Below are positions 38,701-47,789 of a stretch of DNA of 64,000 bases, one piece after another. The DNA is from Pohlia nutans (lineage: Eukaryota > Streptophyta > Bryopsida > Bryales > Mniaceae): positions 4,776,501-4,840,500 of the forward strand of contig CM040086.1 of assembly GCA_022496805.1 (NCBI GenBank), given 5' to 3'. How positions within the stretch are numbered: position 1 is the first letter of the stretch; the number at the start of each line of letters is the position of its first letter. A program made the translations under genes and the position numbers. Under the pieces are notes generated by a model. The model was given only the letters and a program-made list of their open reading frames with translations, made no database searches and was not told the DNA's origin.

Positions 38701-41000
38701 ATTGCCGATCTTGATAGGCAACTAGACGAGGGGCCCAATGTATGTGTCAGCAGTGGTGGGCAGGATGAGCGTGGGCAAGATGAGGGTGGGCAGGATGTGG
38801 CTGCGCAGGTTAGGGGTGCGCACGATGAGCGTGAGTAGGATGAGGGTGCGCAGGTTGGGGGTGCGCAGGATGAGGACCTCGAGGCAGACCCAAAGGAAGG
38901 GCAGGATGAGGGTGCGCAAGTTGGGGGTGCGCAGGATGAGGACCTCGAGGCACACCCAAATGAAGGGCAGGATGAGGGTGGGCAAGATAGGGGTGTGCAG
39001 AATGAGGACCTCGAGGCAGAACCACATGAAGGGCAGGATGAGGGTGGGCAGGATGGGGTTGTGCAAGGTGGGGGTGTGCAAGCTGAGGGTGCGCAAGATG
39101 AGCGTGAGCAGGATGAGGCTGCGCAGGTTGGGGGTCCGCAGGATGAGGACCTCGAGGCAGACCCAAACTAAGGGCAAACTGAATGTCAGGATCCGATCAT
39201 GGGCACAGGACTGGACGAGGAGGATGGCGTGAGCTCTATCGGAAGATCCTCCGATGGTGGCATGGGCACAAAGGATTACACGGGTCCTGGTCATGATTAT
39301 GAGGGCAAGGTAGGTCATAACTAGCAGTTACCGATACATTTAGGCGTGACTTGTAAATTGCGGGTGGACAGGTCTGTTGTGTGATGCACATGCATGTTTT
39401 CCCCATCATGCAGGCGTCCAATACTGATATGTAGGCAGCATGTACAGTAAATGAATCTTTCGAACACTACAGTGTAAATAATGCATGTAAATTACTTAAG
39501 TTTACTTGCGAACAAGATAAGAGAATTCTAATAATTCTGTCATTGTCTTCCCTAAGTAAACGTTTAATATTGCATTGACGAAAGTATACTCTAGGATGCA
39601 GTTAATGTGTTCTATCGGGGGATCCCCCGATAAGATGCGATGCCTAATGCTTTGGAGGATATCTTGAATCCTCTAGTCTATGGTCCTTTCAGGGGACAGA
39701 AGTATCCAACAACCAGTATGTCTCCAAGGATCCACGGTTCCTCCGATCAAAGGAGTATTTCCCGGTGTCAAAGAGGAGTAACATCCCATTTATAAATCCA
39801 AGGTGGACTCCTCAATTGACCAATGAATGTTCCTACTCGCAGATGCAGGGATTAGGGTTTATGGAGCAGCAGCCTGAGTATCTGAATGAGGCCTCCGATG
39901 ATCTTAGGAACAGGCAGAACGCAGATGGCATATTAGCCAGTGTAAGGAAGGCGCGCCCATCACTTCTTGACTTCAATTCTGTTGGACCTACTGTAGTCCA
40001 AGGTGGTAGAAGTGTGGTGACTCGAGTGTTCCGGACCGAGGGTGGCAACAGGGTTATGAAGACTGCGCGATTTGTGGCATGTGCAACACCCCAATCACAG
40101 GAACCACTAGAGTGCGTCAGTCTCTCTGGTGGATATGAGTTTCCTCGTGACGATGCGGAGGAGTCCAACGTAAGCGAGGCGATGACGGCATTGGCAGCTC
40201 TTACGCCAGATGTTGTCCCCACTCCACAGGTTCACTTATCGACACAGGCTTCACCAAGTCAAGCCGTACAAGTCGGTGTCCCAAACTACGGTAAAGACAT
40301 GGAGGCCATTATTGAGGATGCGGCTACTGATCTCCATGCATTGAGTCCAAAAAAAGGTACTAGTCAATAGTGTTATAGTGGGTAGTGACTAGTGAGCCAA
40401 TCTGTACCCAAACTGTTGATGTGGTTTGAAGACACCATTGACAGTTCATATGACTGTTTAATTTTAAGAAATTCATCAGACGTAGTCATTCTCTTTCTTT
40501 ATGTCTAACACGGAATGTCTCATCGTATGTGAGTCCATCTGTTCAATGAATATGCAGAACCCATTGTACAATGCTCTATCGAGGGATCCCCCGATACAGA
40601 ATTTTTACTCTACAAGCCATCCACGGAGTTTGCGGGATGGGTCCCATAATTACCTAGCGTAGTCCTAACTCATGTGCACTGGTTTTTCGCAGTGACGGCG
40701 AAGACGGCCGTTCCTAATACGCGGACATTGCGGAGTCAAAAGGTACATCCTACGTACTCAGTTGTGCTTGATTTGAATGGCCTATTAGTTCACAGGGTTT
40801 GGAAAGAGGAAACCGAATACAGGCCTGGCTATGTAGAGTTCTTAAACTGGCTGCATGAGATTGTTCACTCTATCACAATTTGGAGTGCGACACAAACGAA
40901 GAAGGTTGCAATTGTATCCATACTTATGTTTTCTCATGGACTATGTCTAGACATGTCCTCAGTGAACAAAACTGTGATTGCAGATGATTTGAGGAACTAG
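32714..41000 (+). CDS. gene B: ParB-like and FCP1-like multidomain protein, six exons, three in-frame stops
   Basis: Proposed exons are 32714-32772, 34285-35653, 35826-37235, 37533-39309, 39693-40356 and 40693-41000. Every junction has GT/AG with matching phase (2, 0, 0, 0, 1), about 1860 codons in all. Exon 1 is METPTTDAAL followed by GTGAGT. Exon 2 has a basic patch (PDKKKRRKSEG) and ends in CFYIIGGQHNVEAHRRLIAE, resembling the substrate-binding strand of ParB/sulfiredoxin-like folds, then a helical stretch (LSRVLNQDIAGN). Exon 3 has no family I recognise. Exon 4 is mostly Lys/Glu/Pro and Gln/Asp/Glu repeats. Exon 6 (VVLDLNGLLV, then YRPGYVEFLNWL and IWSATQTKK) is an FCP1/NIF-like HAD domain whose DxDx(T/V) motif reads DLNG, so it may lack phosphatase activity. 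Stops TAA 35450, TAG 38836 and TAA 39169 interrupt it. Palindromes occupy introns 1, 2, 3 and 5, fall at two sites (39,613 and a degraded one near 39,725) in or beside intron 4, and one lies in exon 4. It diverges from gene A. The role is unknown, perhaps an accessory factor for transposition. Confidence 0.6.
32882..32970. repeat. two telomere-like tracts in gene B intron 1
   Basis: GGTTTAGGGTTTAGGGTTTA at about 32,881 and GTTTAGGGTTTAGGGTTTAG at about 32,944, separated by an imperfect copy. They may be telo-box-like elements or filler captured at repair. Confidence 0.7.
32984..34207. repeat. array 2: nineteen palindromes in a ~270-bp higher-order repeat
   Basis: Palindromes occur at about 32984, 33056, 33110, 33192, 33249, 33320, 33380, 33466, 33520, 33596, 33650, 33730, 33786, 33862, 33920, 34006, 34060, 34136 and 34190. 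Each higher-order unit of about 270 bp has four forms in fixed order: one ending in GGATCCCTCGATAG, one starting CTAACGG, one ending in CCCCCGTTAG, and one ending in GGATCCTCCGATAGGACC. Spacer phrases such as GATGTATGCAGCGAATGCGC and ATTCCCACTATTTGTTGTGG recur with them. Confidence 0.9.
34285..35653 (+). CDS. gene B exon 2 with ParB-like motif
   Basis: The exon runs from an acceptor TTCTAG to the donor GTATGA. Coding quality is high across its whole length apart from TAA at 35450-35452. The same frame continues after the stop as FKFTLVWAPPSKHDTLMHLS through HSKEYL to the donor, and then joins exon 3 in phase 0. The stop is therefore more likely a nonsense change than a gene end. Confidence 0.65.
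35450..35452 (+). other. in-frame TAA within gene B exon 2
   Basis: It lies between EAAA and FKFTLVW. The frame is open on both sides and splice phases downstream are consistent. Read as a nonsense mutation. Confidence 0.6.
35729..35748. repeat. palindrome in gene B intron 2
   Basis: TATCGGAGGATCCTCCGATA lies within the 172-bp intron 35654-35825. Confidence 0.9.
35826..37235 (+). CDS. gene B exon 3
   Basis: The exon starts after ACTCTTGCAG and ends at a donor GTACTT following TFTHLGL; both are phase 0. The 470 encoded residues are a mixed globular sequence (AFQVWVHIQDDWLEGHLPDC, then LVCPFIDRECQMPIDVEP and FIHEYLKWIAQNRKLLVWDV). I recognise no domain. The donor is the least certain junction; if it is not used, the frame closes at TAG 37320-37322. 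Confidence 0.55.
37358..37475. repeat. array 3: four palindromes at 30-bp period in gene B intron 3
   Basis: Four direct copies of TATCGGAGGATCCCCCGATA plus GGATGTTG lie at about 37,361, 37,389, 37,419 and 37,449. The near-identity of the copies suggests recent amplification. They lie inside the inferred intron 37236-37532. Confidence 0.9.
37533..39309 (+). CDS. gene B exon 4, charged tandem-repeat exon
   Basis: The exon follows the acceptor CCTGTGACAG in phase 0 (TRGSKVLEVVEDEG). It is Ser/Lys/Glu-rich and includes two minisatellite-encoded repeat regions. TAG at 38836-38838 stands where sister repeats have CAG (Gln), and TAA at 39169-39171 stands where sister repeats have GAA (Glu). The frame continues to KDYTGPGHDYEGK and the donor GTAGGT. 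Confidence 0.55.
38076..38475 (+). repeat. minisatellite, 63-bp unit, coding
   Basis: About six copies encode NPGTEAQASEAGPEPKKKKT followed by KS. The lysine-rich blocks alternate with acidic/alanine blocks, which suggests a flexible, possibly nucleic-acid-binding region. Confidence 0.85.
38745..39172 (+). repeat. minisatellite-like coding repeat, Gln/Asp/Glu-rich
   Basis: Short units of 12-15 bp (CAGGATGAGGGTGCGCAG) are nested in a unit of about 66 bp encoding AQDEDLEADPKEGQDEG-like peptides. Two nonsense changes fall inside it. Confidence 0.8.
39237..39256 (+). repeat. palindrome inside gene B coding sequence
   Basis: TATCGGAAGATCCTCCGATG is read in frame as part of SSIGRSSDGG. It has two changes from the consensus, so it is older or under coding constraint. 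Confidence 0.85.
39613..39632. repeat. palindrome in gene B intron 4
   Basis: TATCGGGGGATCCCCCGATA, a perfect palindrome, lies in intron 39310-39692. A degraded copy (GGATCCACGGTTCCTCCGAT) lies at about 39,729 within exon 5. Confidence 0.85.
39693..40356 (+). CDS. gene B exon 5
   Basis: The exon follows TCCTTTCAG in phase 0 and ends G/GTACTA in phase 1. The encoded sequence is polar (YFPVSKRSNIPFINPRWTPQ, then VVTRVFRTEGGNRVMKTARF) without a recognised family. Confidence 0.55.
40578..40597. repeat. last palindrome, in gene B intron 5
   Basis: TATCGAGGGATCCCCCGATA marks the right-hand limit of palindrome occurrence in the window. Confidence 0.85.
40693..41000 (+). CDS. gene B exon 6: FCP1/NIF-like HAD domain fragment
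   Basis: The exon starts after TTTTTCGCAG in phase 1, matching exon 5. VVLDLNGLLVHRVW, YRPGYVEFLNWLHE and SITIWSATQTKK match the start of the FCP1 homology (NIF) domain of TFIIF-interacting CTD-phosphatase-like proteins. The catalytic second Asp is replaced (DLNG instead of DxDG), as in some plant paralogues. Only the N-terminal half is present; the frame closes at TAG 40998 and I could not follow the remainder. It might be a separate gene captured next to gene B. Confidence 0.6.
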
Positions 41001-42490
41001 GAGTACAATATCTGATTTATAGTGAGAGGCATGGTTTTTTATGGAAACCATACACTGGACAGCATACAAGCAACCAAAGGCTGACTCAGGAATCAACACT
41101 CAAGCATTATATGTGGATCTGGTATGTACCTAATCGGGAACCCTTACAACATAACCATCATATGTAGAATTGACACTCAGCGATGAAAATGTTGGATGGC
41201 TTTCAAAAAAGGATTGTAGAGATGCAAATTACCGTAACCCCAAAAGCACCAATTCTTCTCCCTTGGACATATCAATGTGCACTAGATACTCATGGTGTAA
41301 AGATTGATGCTTTTTAAAAAATGAGTCATTTTGTGGTGTGTGATACAGAAATGGGAATGTAATAAGTTTGTTTTGTCGAACCCTTTTAAGTGGAAGATAA
41401 GGAAGAGAAGGTGTTTTTATAGGCTAAACCGGCAGTGCGAGCAATTTTAAACCCTATACCCTAAACTTCATAATTTTCAACTAAAACCGCAGGATATAGC
41501 TAAGTATTAAAATGAGAGTGCGTGGTGAAAACTGCTGAGGGGGTTTACAGTAGAAATTGAAGATTATATTGTTAGAGGTGAAGAAGATGAAAAAGGAAAG
41601 AATTTTGGATATTTCTGGATCGTATTTGAAGACATTGGAAAAACTGGTGACAAAACAAAAGTTATTGTTTGTAAAAGTTGAATTTGGTAATTTCTATGAA
41701 GAAGAAAGAAGCATTTAAAAAAAAGGGAAAATAAAGAGGTTGAAATGAAGCTCTAAAAAACACTAAACCACGGCCCTTTCTGGGTTAGTACATCATAAAC
41801 GTAATTGCACTTGCACTGTGACAGGACAGACCACATGCAAGACCATTCAGCGACACCATTACCGAAATATGTTGGTCTGGAGGTCATCGTGAAATTAGGC
41901 AAGCCTCATATGACATCAGTAACCATGGAGCCATCCCATGAAGTGCCTCGTGGATGAAATGTTATTCTGATTTTCATAGCAGAGTAAATAGTGCTCATAT
42001 TTTCAATTAGCACAGTAAATACTGCTCATATTTTAGAAAGGCTACACAGATCAGTGTATGGGTCATGTAGTAGAAGGCATGGCAGTAGGGAGCAGATTAG
42101 ACATTCCAGGTCATATGTTGAAAATCAGAAGTAGAAAAAAAAATTTGACAGTGGTGGGCAGGGAAGGAATAGATAAGACATGTTTACTGTTACTGTATAC
42201 AACGGTTTTACACTTCCACGTCAATGATATTGTTACATAGTACTGGGCGCCTGATTTTGCATATAGTAAGTAAACAGTAATTTACGTGAAGTGCTTTTTG
42301 TCCAGTAGATAAATGCATGAACTACAAAGTAACTTCAGTAGTTATCAAAGGAGGCAAGTGGTGAATTTTCGTGAATCAGAGTTGTAAATAACGTGCAATG
42401 TGTTCAAATTTACATGACGTAATTATGTGGACATGCCACATAAGCCAAGCAGGTTAGCAGGATAAACACGTCATTAAATGTGATTGACGA
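41001..42490. other. intergenic, no gene seen
   Basis: I see no palindrome, no coding segment and no TNP2 remnant. The right boundary of the giant element should lie in this stretch. A short CCCTATACCCTAAAC telomere-like phrase is at about 41,450. Confidence 0.5.
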
Positions 42491-42641
42491 AAAGTGCACT
42501 ACCTAAATCAACAGAAAATTGGCATGTAATTTGACTATGTTCACAGAAAGATCGAATTTCAGTTGTCTTGGTCAATGCACTACCTAAACCAACGGGAATC
42601 TGTTGGTTATCTGTTGATCTGGACAGCATTTTCTAGTAGTG
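42490..42641. other. CACTA-type right terminus abutting the next element
   Basis: The sequence ends TTTTCTAGTAGTG, the typical 3' end of plant CACTA elements. It is preceded by inverted and direct short repeats (GTGCACTACCTAAATCAACA and ATGCACTACCTAAACCAACG; CCAACGGGAATCTGTTGGTT is a hairpin). One base (A) then separates it from the CACTAC start of the next element. It may be the right end of the first CACTA-like unit. Confidence 0.45.
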
Positions 42642-42669
42642 ACACTACAAGGACTACACACTGAGAGCT

Positions 42670-42812
42670 ACGTTTGTATATCTACGCTTCGTAATTTAAG
42701 CTACGATTAACTACGTTTAAAATTTTTTCACCTGAAGGTTGGTTTGTATTCACCAGTACATAATTACAACTACGTTTAAATAGTATAAACAACATTTGCA
42801 CTACGTTAGTTA
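42670..42812. repeat. left subterminal repeats of the CACTA element
   Basis: GAGCTACGTTTG, ATCTACGCTTCG, AAGCTACGATTA and AACTACGTTTAA (twice), and CACTACGTTAG. In En/Spm such arrays are bound by the TNPA-type protein. Confidence 0.75.
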
Positions 42813-43090
42813 TAAATAGGTCATGTTCCCTTTGTGACTTCTCAAGGGAACAAAACCATTCATTTGCTACTTACGAGGAGAACGACACGTTTTCTGAAGT
42901 TTCTTAAAACCTACGCCATGATTGGCATATATTTGCACACCGTCACATTCTGAAGTAAAAAAAGAAACATACACTTTTTCACAAATTTGTCATGTGAAGT
43001 ACACGGGGAATTTCATAGAACGACATGCCTGTTTCAGCGAAATCACATAACTTTTATTACATATTTTTTATTTGAACAAAATGTTCTGTA

Positions 43091-43549
43091 TTAGGCATAT
43101 TGCCGAGCTAGGCGGCCCAATCTGCCTGGGGCGGCCATAAATTTATTCATGCCTCGCTTAGTGAGCAAAAATACGTGGTGTTGGTGCATACATTCACTCA
43201 TATCCACAAAGGCCAACCAAAATTTCGACACCAAGCGCATATTCAGCATATTTTGCACTTCAACAAGCCTATCTTTAACATTTTCTTTACGAATCGTAGG
43301 CCATATTTCTGCTGTGACTATATCGACAAGGATTTTGGAGAGTAGTTGCTGCCCATCGAATTCTCCATCAGGGACAAAATTGACTTCCTCATTCAGCCCT
43401 TTCATGATATCCTTTGGGTCTATCTTACTTGAACCGCCATGTATTTGGTACTTGTGACCGTCTTTAAGAATTTCTGTTCCTTCAGAGGACCTGCCGTTGA
43501 AGACTTGCATTTTCTCTTCATGCTCAAGTTTCTTTACTTCGAAGTTCAT
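43091..43549 (-). CDS. small orphan protein in the CACTA element, 152 aa
   Basis: The frame starts at ATG 43549; an in-frame TAA lies just upstream of the non-ATG codons 5' of it. It ends at TAA near 43,093. The product is charged and mainly helical (NFEVKKLEHEEKMQVF, then LSKILVDIVTAEIWPTIRKE and VEVQNMLNMRLVSKFWLAF), ending in a basic RLGRLARQYA. The family is unknown. A GTAAGC donor-like site just upstream (43570) means the 5' structure could be different. It lies downstream of TNP2 near the left CACTA end and may be a third element gene. Confidence 0.45.
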   Translation of the reverse strand: MNFEVKKLEHEEKMQVFNGRSSEGTEILKDGHKYQIHGGSSKIDPKDIMKGLNEEVNFVPDGEFDGQQLLSKILVDIVTAEIWPTIRKENVKDRLVEVQNMLNMRLVSKFWLAFVDMSECMHQHHVFLLTKRGMNKFMAAPGRLGRLARQYA

Positions 43550-44830
43550 TTCATTCACTGTCGTGGCTTACCTGGAAACATAGTGCCCACAGTTCATTAC
43601 CAATTGAAGCAATAATGGATTGCTCTAGTAGCCTACGCATTGCACGTTTCAATACAGGGTCCATTCAAGCTAATATGAACCACCTATATTGTCAACAGTG
43701 CTTATTCAGTGCTTTTTTCAAGGCATTTTCAATGTGATGTTTGATTTAAAATTGTAATTAGAGAGGAAAGTGATATGTCAATGTTTCCAACATGTATATA
43801 AAACACATAGTACAAGATGAAAGCAATATTGTAAACAATTAGCTATTAAAAGCACTAGAATAGTTTGTCAACAGTGGTTTTAATGACTCACCAAGGACTT
43901 TTCTAAATGATAAATAACACTTTTTTGGTATAAATTTTGGGATAATTGAATGAGAATGATGATTATGTGAATGAAAATTGAAAAAAATGCACTTCAAATT
44001 GTTCTTTGAATGAAAATCATGACTTTCTTGTCTCTAGCTATTCTCCAAAGGACTCTTCAAAGGACTCTCTAAAGCACTCAAAACAAGGCACCTTTGGTTC
44101 GTATTAGCTTCAATAGACCCTACACTGTAATGTACTGAGCAAATTCTCTCCTCATTTTTTGCTCTTTGAACGCGTACTGCGGCTTCCCTTCATTTATAAC
44201 TTAGAACATGCAAATACCATATACAACTGACTAAGCTATGTTCATGAAACACTTGCAAACATATCGACATGAGAAAAACAATGCTTCTCAGGTCCACTTG
44301 CATCCTTTGCTGCTTTAGACGATCAAAGTTACGTACCTGTGCCGTGAATCACTAAGAGGCTGCAACTGGTAGAATAACTACTGTCGCAACCCTTGTTCTC
44401 TTCTCTCCACTGAAGACAGTTATGAATAAGTTTCTCACGTCTTCACACGGTGTTTACGGGAAATACATGATGGCACGGTAAATCTAGTACAACCATCGAC
44501 AGTCTGATCTACTATGACACACATTGTCGAAGACGAAGATATAGTTTGGCTCAGAAGTGACAGTTCCGTCGACACTGCCATATGGAAGTGCAAGTGACAC
44601 CATCTCTCCCCCGCTAATTGTGACTCCCATCCACGACGTCATCGGTGTACCATGGTGGCCGATATTCGGAGCGTGATTTCAGTGTGCATGTATTTAGTAA
44701 CTTTTATCTGCCAAGAGAGGCATCCTGCCCATCTTCTAAGCGGCTAAGACACGGTACTGCACCGCCCGTGACCTACGTAAAATATCCCTGATTTTTCTGC
44801 CAATCAGCGTTTGTTTTCGTGCACTACATT

Positions 44831-45141
44831 TTACTGCCGCTGCTTTTCAGCAGAATCCAGACGATAGCGTTGTCCGCGTGTTTGAGTGTCCTCCAACTCC
44901 CCGTCACTCTCTATATCCTCCAATTCAGATGGTAGTATTATCGGTAAATCCTCCCGTAATTCAATTCCAAACAACTCAGGAAGCTTCATTCTTATTGAAA
45001 TTTCCTCATCCTCTTCGTCTTCAGAAAATGCCGTTTCCGCATCATCGATACCAAGGGCAACAGTTCGCAAATTACCACCACCATCCAGTGCCTCGCCGGC
45101 GTCGTCATCCGCCTCAACAGCAATCAAGTCTCCTTGCCTCA
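44831..45141 (-). CDS. TNP2 last exon, acidic tail
   Basis: The acceptor CCGACAG joins in phase 1 to the exon ending at 46188. The encoded tail is acidic (VEADDDAGEALDGGG, then SEDEEDEEISIRMKLPE) and ends DSAEKQRQ. The placement rests only on phase and polarity. Confidence 0.45.
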
Positions 45142-45548
45142 CTGTCGGCCCAGAATTTTGAATATCCTCCTAGGCATCTGGTCCTTCATCATAGTGCAGA
45201 TTCGTTATTTTCAGACAATTTTCAGATTATCAGACAGATTCCTAGTAATTCTTAAATTTCTTACAACCCTTGCATGACAAACGTGTCGTACCTAGAACAT
45301 TTCAATGTTGGGGTAGGTGTTATGGTGTCAATTTATTATTTTTCTTTCCAAATTGGATCATGTCAATGTCATATTCCAATACAAAAATGGGACTCTATTT
45401 TATTTTATTTTTTTCCTTCCATTCCTACTTTATTAGTGTAAGTTATGGAAAAGAAGGGGTTCTTCTATGGAGAATGGGTAGTGCAGGCAAGGCTTAAAAT
45501 TATCCTCTAACATTGTTTATTTGTACTATAATCGTAGGTTCTTGTTAA

Positions 45549-46104
45549 CCCTTAAACGTACCTGTCCTTTCTTGAAAAGTCAAACTACATAATTATACAG
45601 AATTAAGCTTTGAAAAATAATCAAATTATATTTTGTAATATTTTCATGCATGAAATTAAGTGTTTCCTATAAGTCCTAAAATTTTCAATTTTTTTTTTTT
45701 TAACATGACTTTTTTCCAAATTTTTAAGTCAAATACTTCACAAATTCATTTTAATTACAAAAAGGACTTCTAAAAATTGATTAATTTTTAGATGAGATGC
45801 AAATCACAATGGAGAATCACATGATATCATTGATGTGTTTTCCAATTAAAAAAATTAGTTAAATTTTGAAATTTGAAAAGTAAACATCCCTTGTAGTGTA
45901 ATTTAGAGCTTGAGCTGCAAAGCTTGCAAAAGAAATAATTTACTCAATACATGTAAATTTGAAAATTTGAAAAGTAGAGTGCAAATTAGACTTGATAAAC
46001 TTCATTTTCTCTGTTGAGTGTATTAACAAAAGAAATCATCTTTGAAATCAAAATTGGGTTTGACCAACAAACATCCAATAACTGGATGCGTGGACGTTTA
46101 GGGG
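45549..46104. mobile_element. TTAA-flanked MITE inside the last TNP2 intron, 556 bp
   Basis: TTAA flanks both sides (45545-45548 and 46105-46108). The left end is CCCTTAAACGTACCTGTCC and the right end GGACGTTTAGGGG. Internally it is clearly related to the copy at 18,491-19,040. Its location in an intron means it inserted without breaking the transposase frame. Confidence 0.8.
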
Positions 46105-46187
46105 TTAACGAGTACCAAAATTTTATGCGTAAGTTCACGTAGAGAATTAGGCTCTAAATCAATTCAAGATATTGAAAATGGCCTTAC

Positions 46188-47718
46188 CGGTTCTTTCTGA
46201 TTCACTTGAACCTTCCCCTTGGTCTCCATGCCCATTTTGTGCTCCACGTTTATAGACAACTAGATTAGATCTAGGATCTACTTTGACAATTAATTTCCAA
46301 CCGTCATTAATCGGGTCATCCACATAAAACACATGTGTCACATCTTTTGGGAATACAAATGGTTCATCCTCCATTTTGTCTCCGCTGAGAACTACCGATG
46401 TTTTCACCCGTAAAAGCCCACATTCGTCTACGAGTAAGGTTGCATTAGGACCATGTTGTCGGATAATTGTATCCCAAAACCTCCCTTTGAAAAGCACGGT
46501 TTCGAAGCTGTCAAAGCTTAGTTTAACAATACTTTCAACATATCCAAAATACTCTGTTTTGTTGCCTTCAACCTCGTACCACGCTGAGAGCCCGGAGTCC
46601 ATCGTGTTTTTCTTGTGTAGGTCACGGGACAATACACGAAAATGTTTTCCAAAAGCCCAACACATTGAGTAAAATTCTGCCCTTTCTCCTGGCCCGATTG
46701 CAATGTCCAATTCCATTTGGGTGATGTGTGATTTCTTTGAAATCTCACTTTGAATCATCGGTAGAATCTATTCAGTGAAGGATGGTCGCACAGACAAATT
46801 ACCACATTCATTATCGTACCTCTCTCTCCATCTCTCCATACACGGAGCATTTAATAATAAGAACCGGTGTGCCTCTTCTCTAAACACTGAGCTCATTAAC
46901 ATATTAGTTCCACTTTTAGGAAGCACAATCCCCGTCAATTTGGCATCGTCTTCGCTGGGCTTTCTGAGAATGAGGGCTTTCTCGTGCAAACGGAGGGAAT
47001 ATTCATTCACGTAAAACATGGCCTCTGCACATATGTATCCTTCTGCCATAGATCCCTCCGGGCGAGACCGTTGCCTCACAAAATCTTTCAAGTACTTCAT
47101 GTATCGTTCTTGGAAATACATCCACCTCACTGATACGCGACCACATAACTCAACTTCCTCTACAAGGTGCTCAATGTTGTGGAATTGCATGTCCAGAAGA
47201 GATAGCGGCAAACACATCTCAATTTCACAAAGAATTTCTGTTGCTTCAATTTTTTTTTGCCACACATCCTTCTTTGCAATTTCCTTTGAGCACAACCACT
47301 TGAAAAGAGAGGATATTTTGTAAATAATTTTTCTTATGTCTTCGGTTAATGTGCCCCGCACCGCTATAGGAAAAAGATCGTGCAATAGGTTGTGATAATC
47401 ATGGGTCTTAAATCCAACAATCTTCCGGTCATTGAATTTGTGTTTAAAGGAAGAGCCATAACCAAAAAGAGTCTTCACATTCAAAAGCAAGTTAATTACC
47501 TCATCATACTCATTTGTGGTCCAAATCCAACTTGCTGGCTCATACGTCCCATCCTCTCTTGGGTGGAAATCCTTCATTAAATTGAAATGTGCCATCGACT
47601 GTCGCAACACTAAAGAATCCGCCCTACTGCCCTTGCAATTCGAGAATGTCTTTAAAAGCGCCGCACAAACATTCTTCTCCGTATGCATGACATCAAGGAG
47701 GTGGGGTACTTTCAAGTA
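46188..47718 (-). pseudogene. TNP2 exon with DUF4218 and DUF4216
   Basis: The exon follows TGATGTTTTGCAG and ends ACCG/GTAAGG in phase 1. It carries the transposase C-terminal block starting PHLLDVMHTEKNVCAALL. A single TAG (46770-46768) lies in an otherwise open 510-codon frame, between the two DUF modules. Confidence 0.8.
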
Positions 47719-47789
47719 CTGCAAAACATCATATACAACAAAAAATCCCCCACAATTTTTGGTTATTGTCAACTTCGAGACAATGCTCT

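Larger units (their letters stand above)
20013..40600. mobile_element. palindrome-rich block, inferred giant two-gene transposon
   Basis: The limits given are the outermost copies of the palindrome TATCGGAGGATCCTCCGATA (variants with CCCCC, GGGGG or one or two changes); gene B extends to about 41,000. About fifty copies were counted here and none elsewhere in the window. Inside are two divergently transcribed genes: a DUF7869-type transposase-like gene (minus) and a large ParB-like/FCP1-like gene (plus). The palindromes lie in flanks, introns, promoter-side arrays and two coding exons. That distribution suggests one mobile unit that spreads or tolerates this repeat. I found no terminal inverted repeat or target duplication, so the true ends are unknown; they should lie between about 19.8 and 20.0 kb and between 41.0 and 42.6 kb. 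Confidence 0.6.

Noticed and set aside
37891..39318. Long minus-strand and third-frame open frames over gene B exon 4
   Set aside because: They are shadows of the coding minisatellites; the plus-strand frame that splices in phase explains the sequence.
20013..41000. Endogenous giant-virus or other viral insertion
   Set aside because: Both genes have spliceosomal introns with canonical sites, and no capsid, polymerase or packaging motif was seen.
35450..46770. Alternative genetic code (TAA/TAG read as amino acids)
   Set aside because: The stops replace different residues (Gln, Glu, Trp, Lys by comparison), and other genes end at TAA and TAG normally. Mutation decay is simpler.
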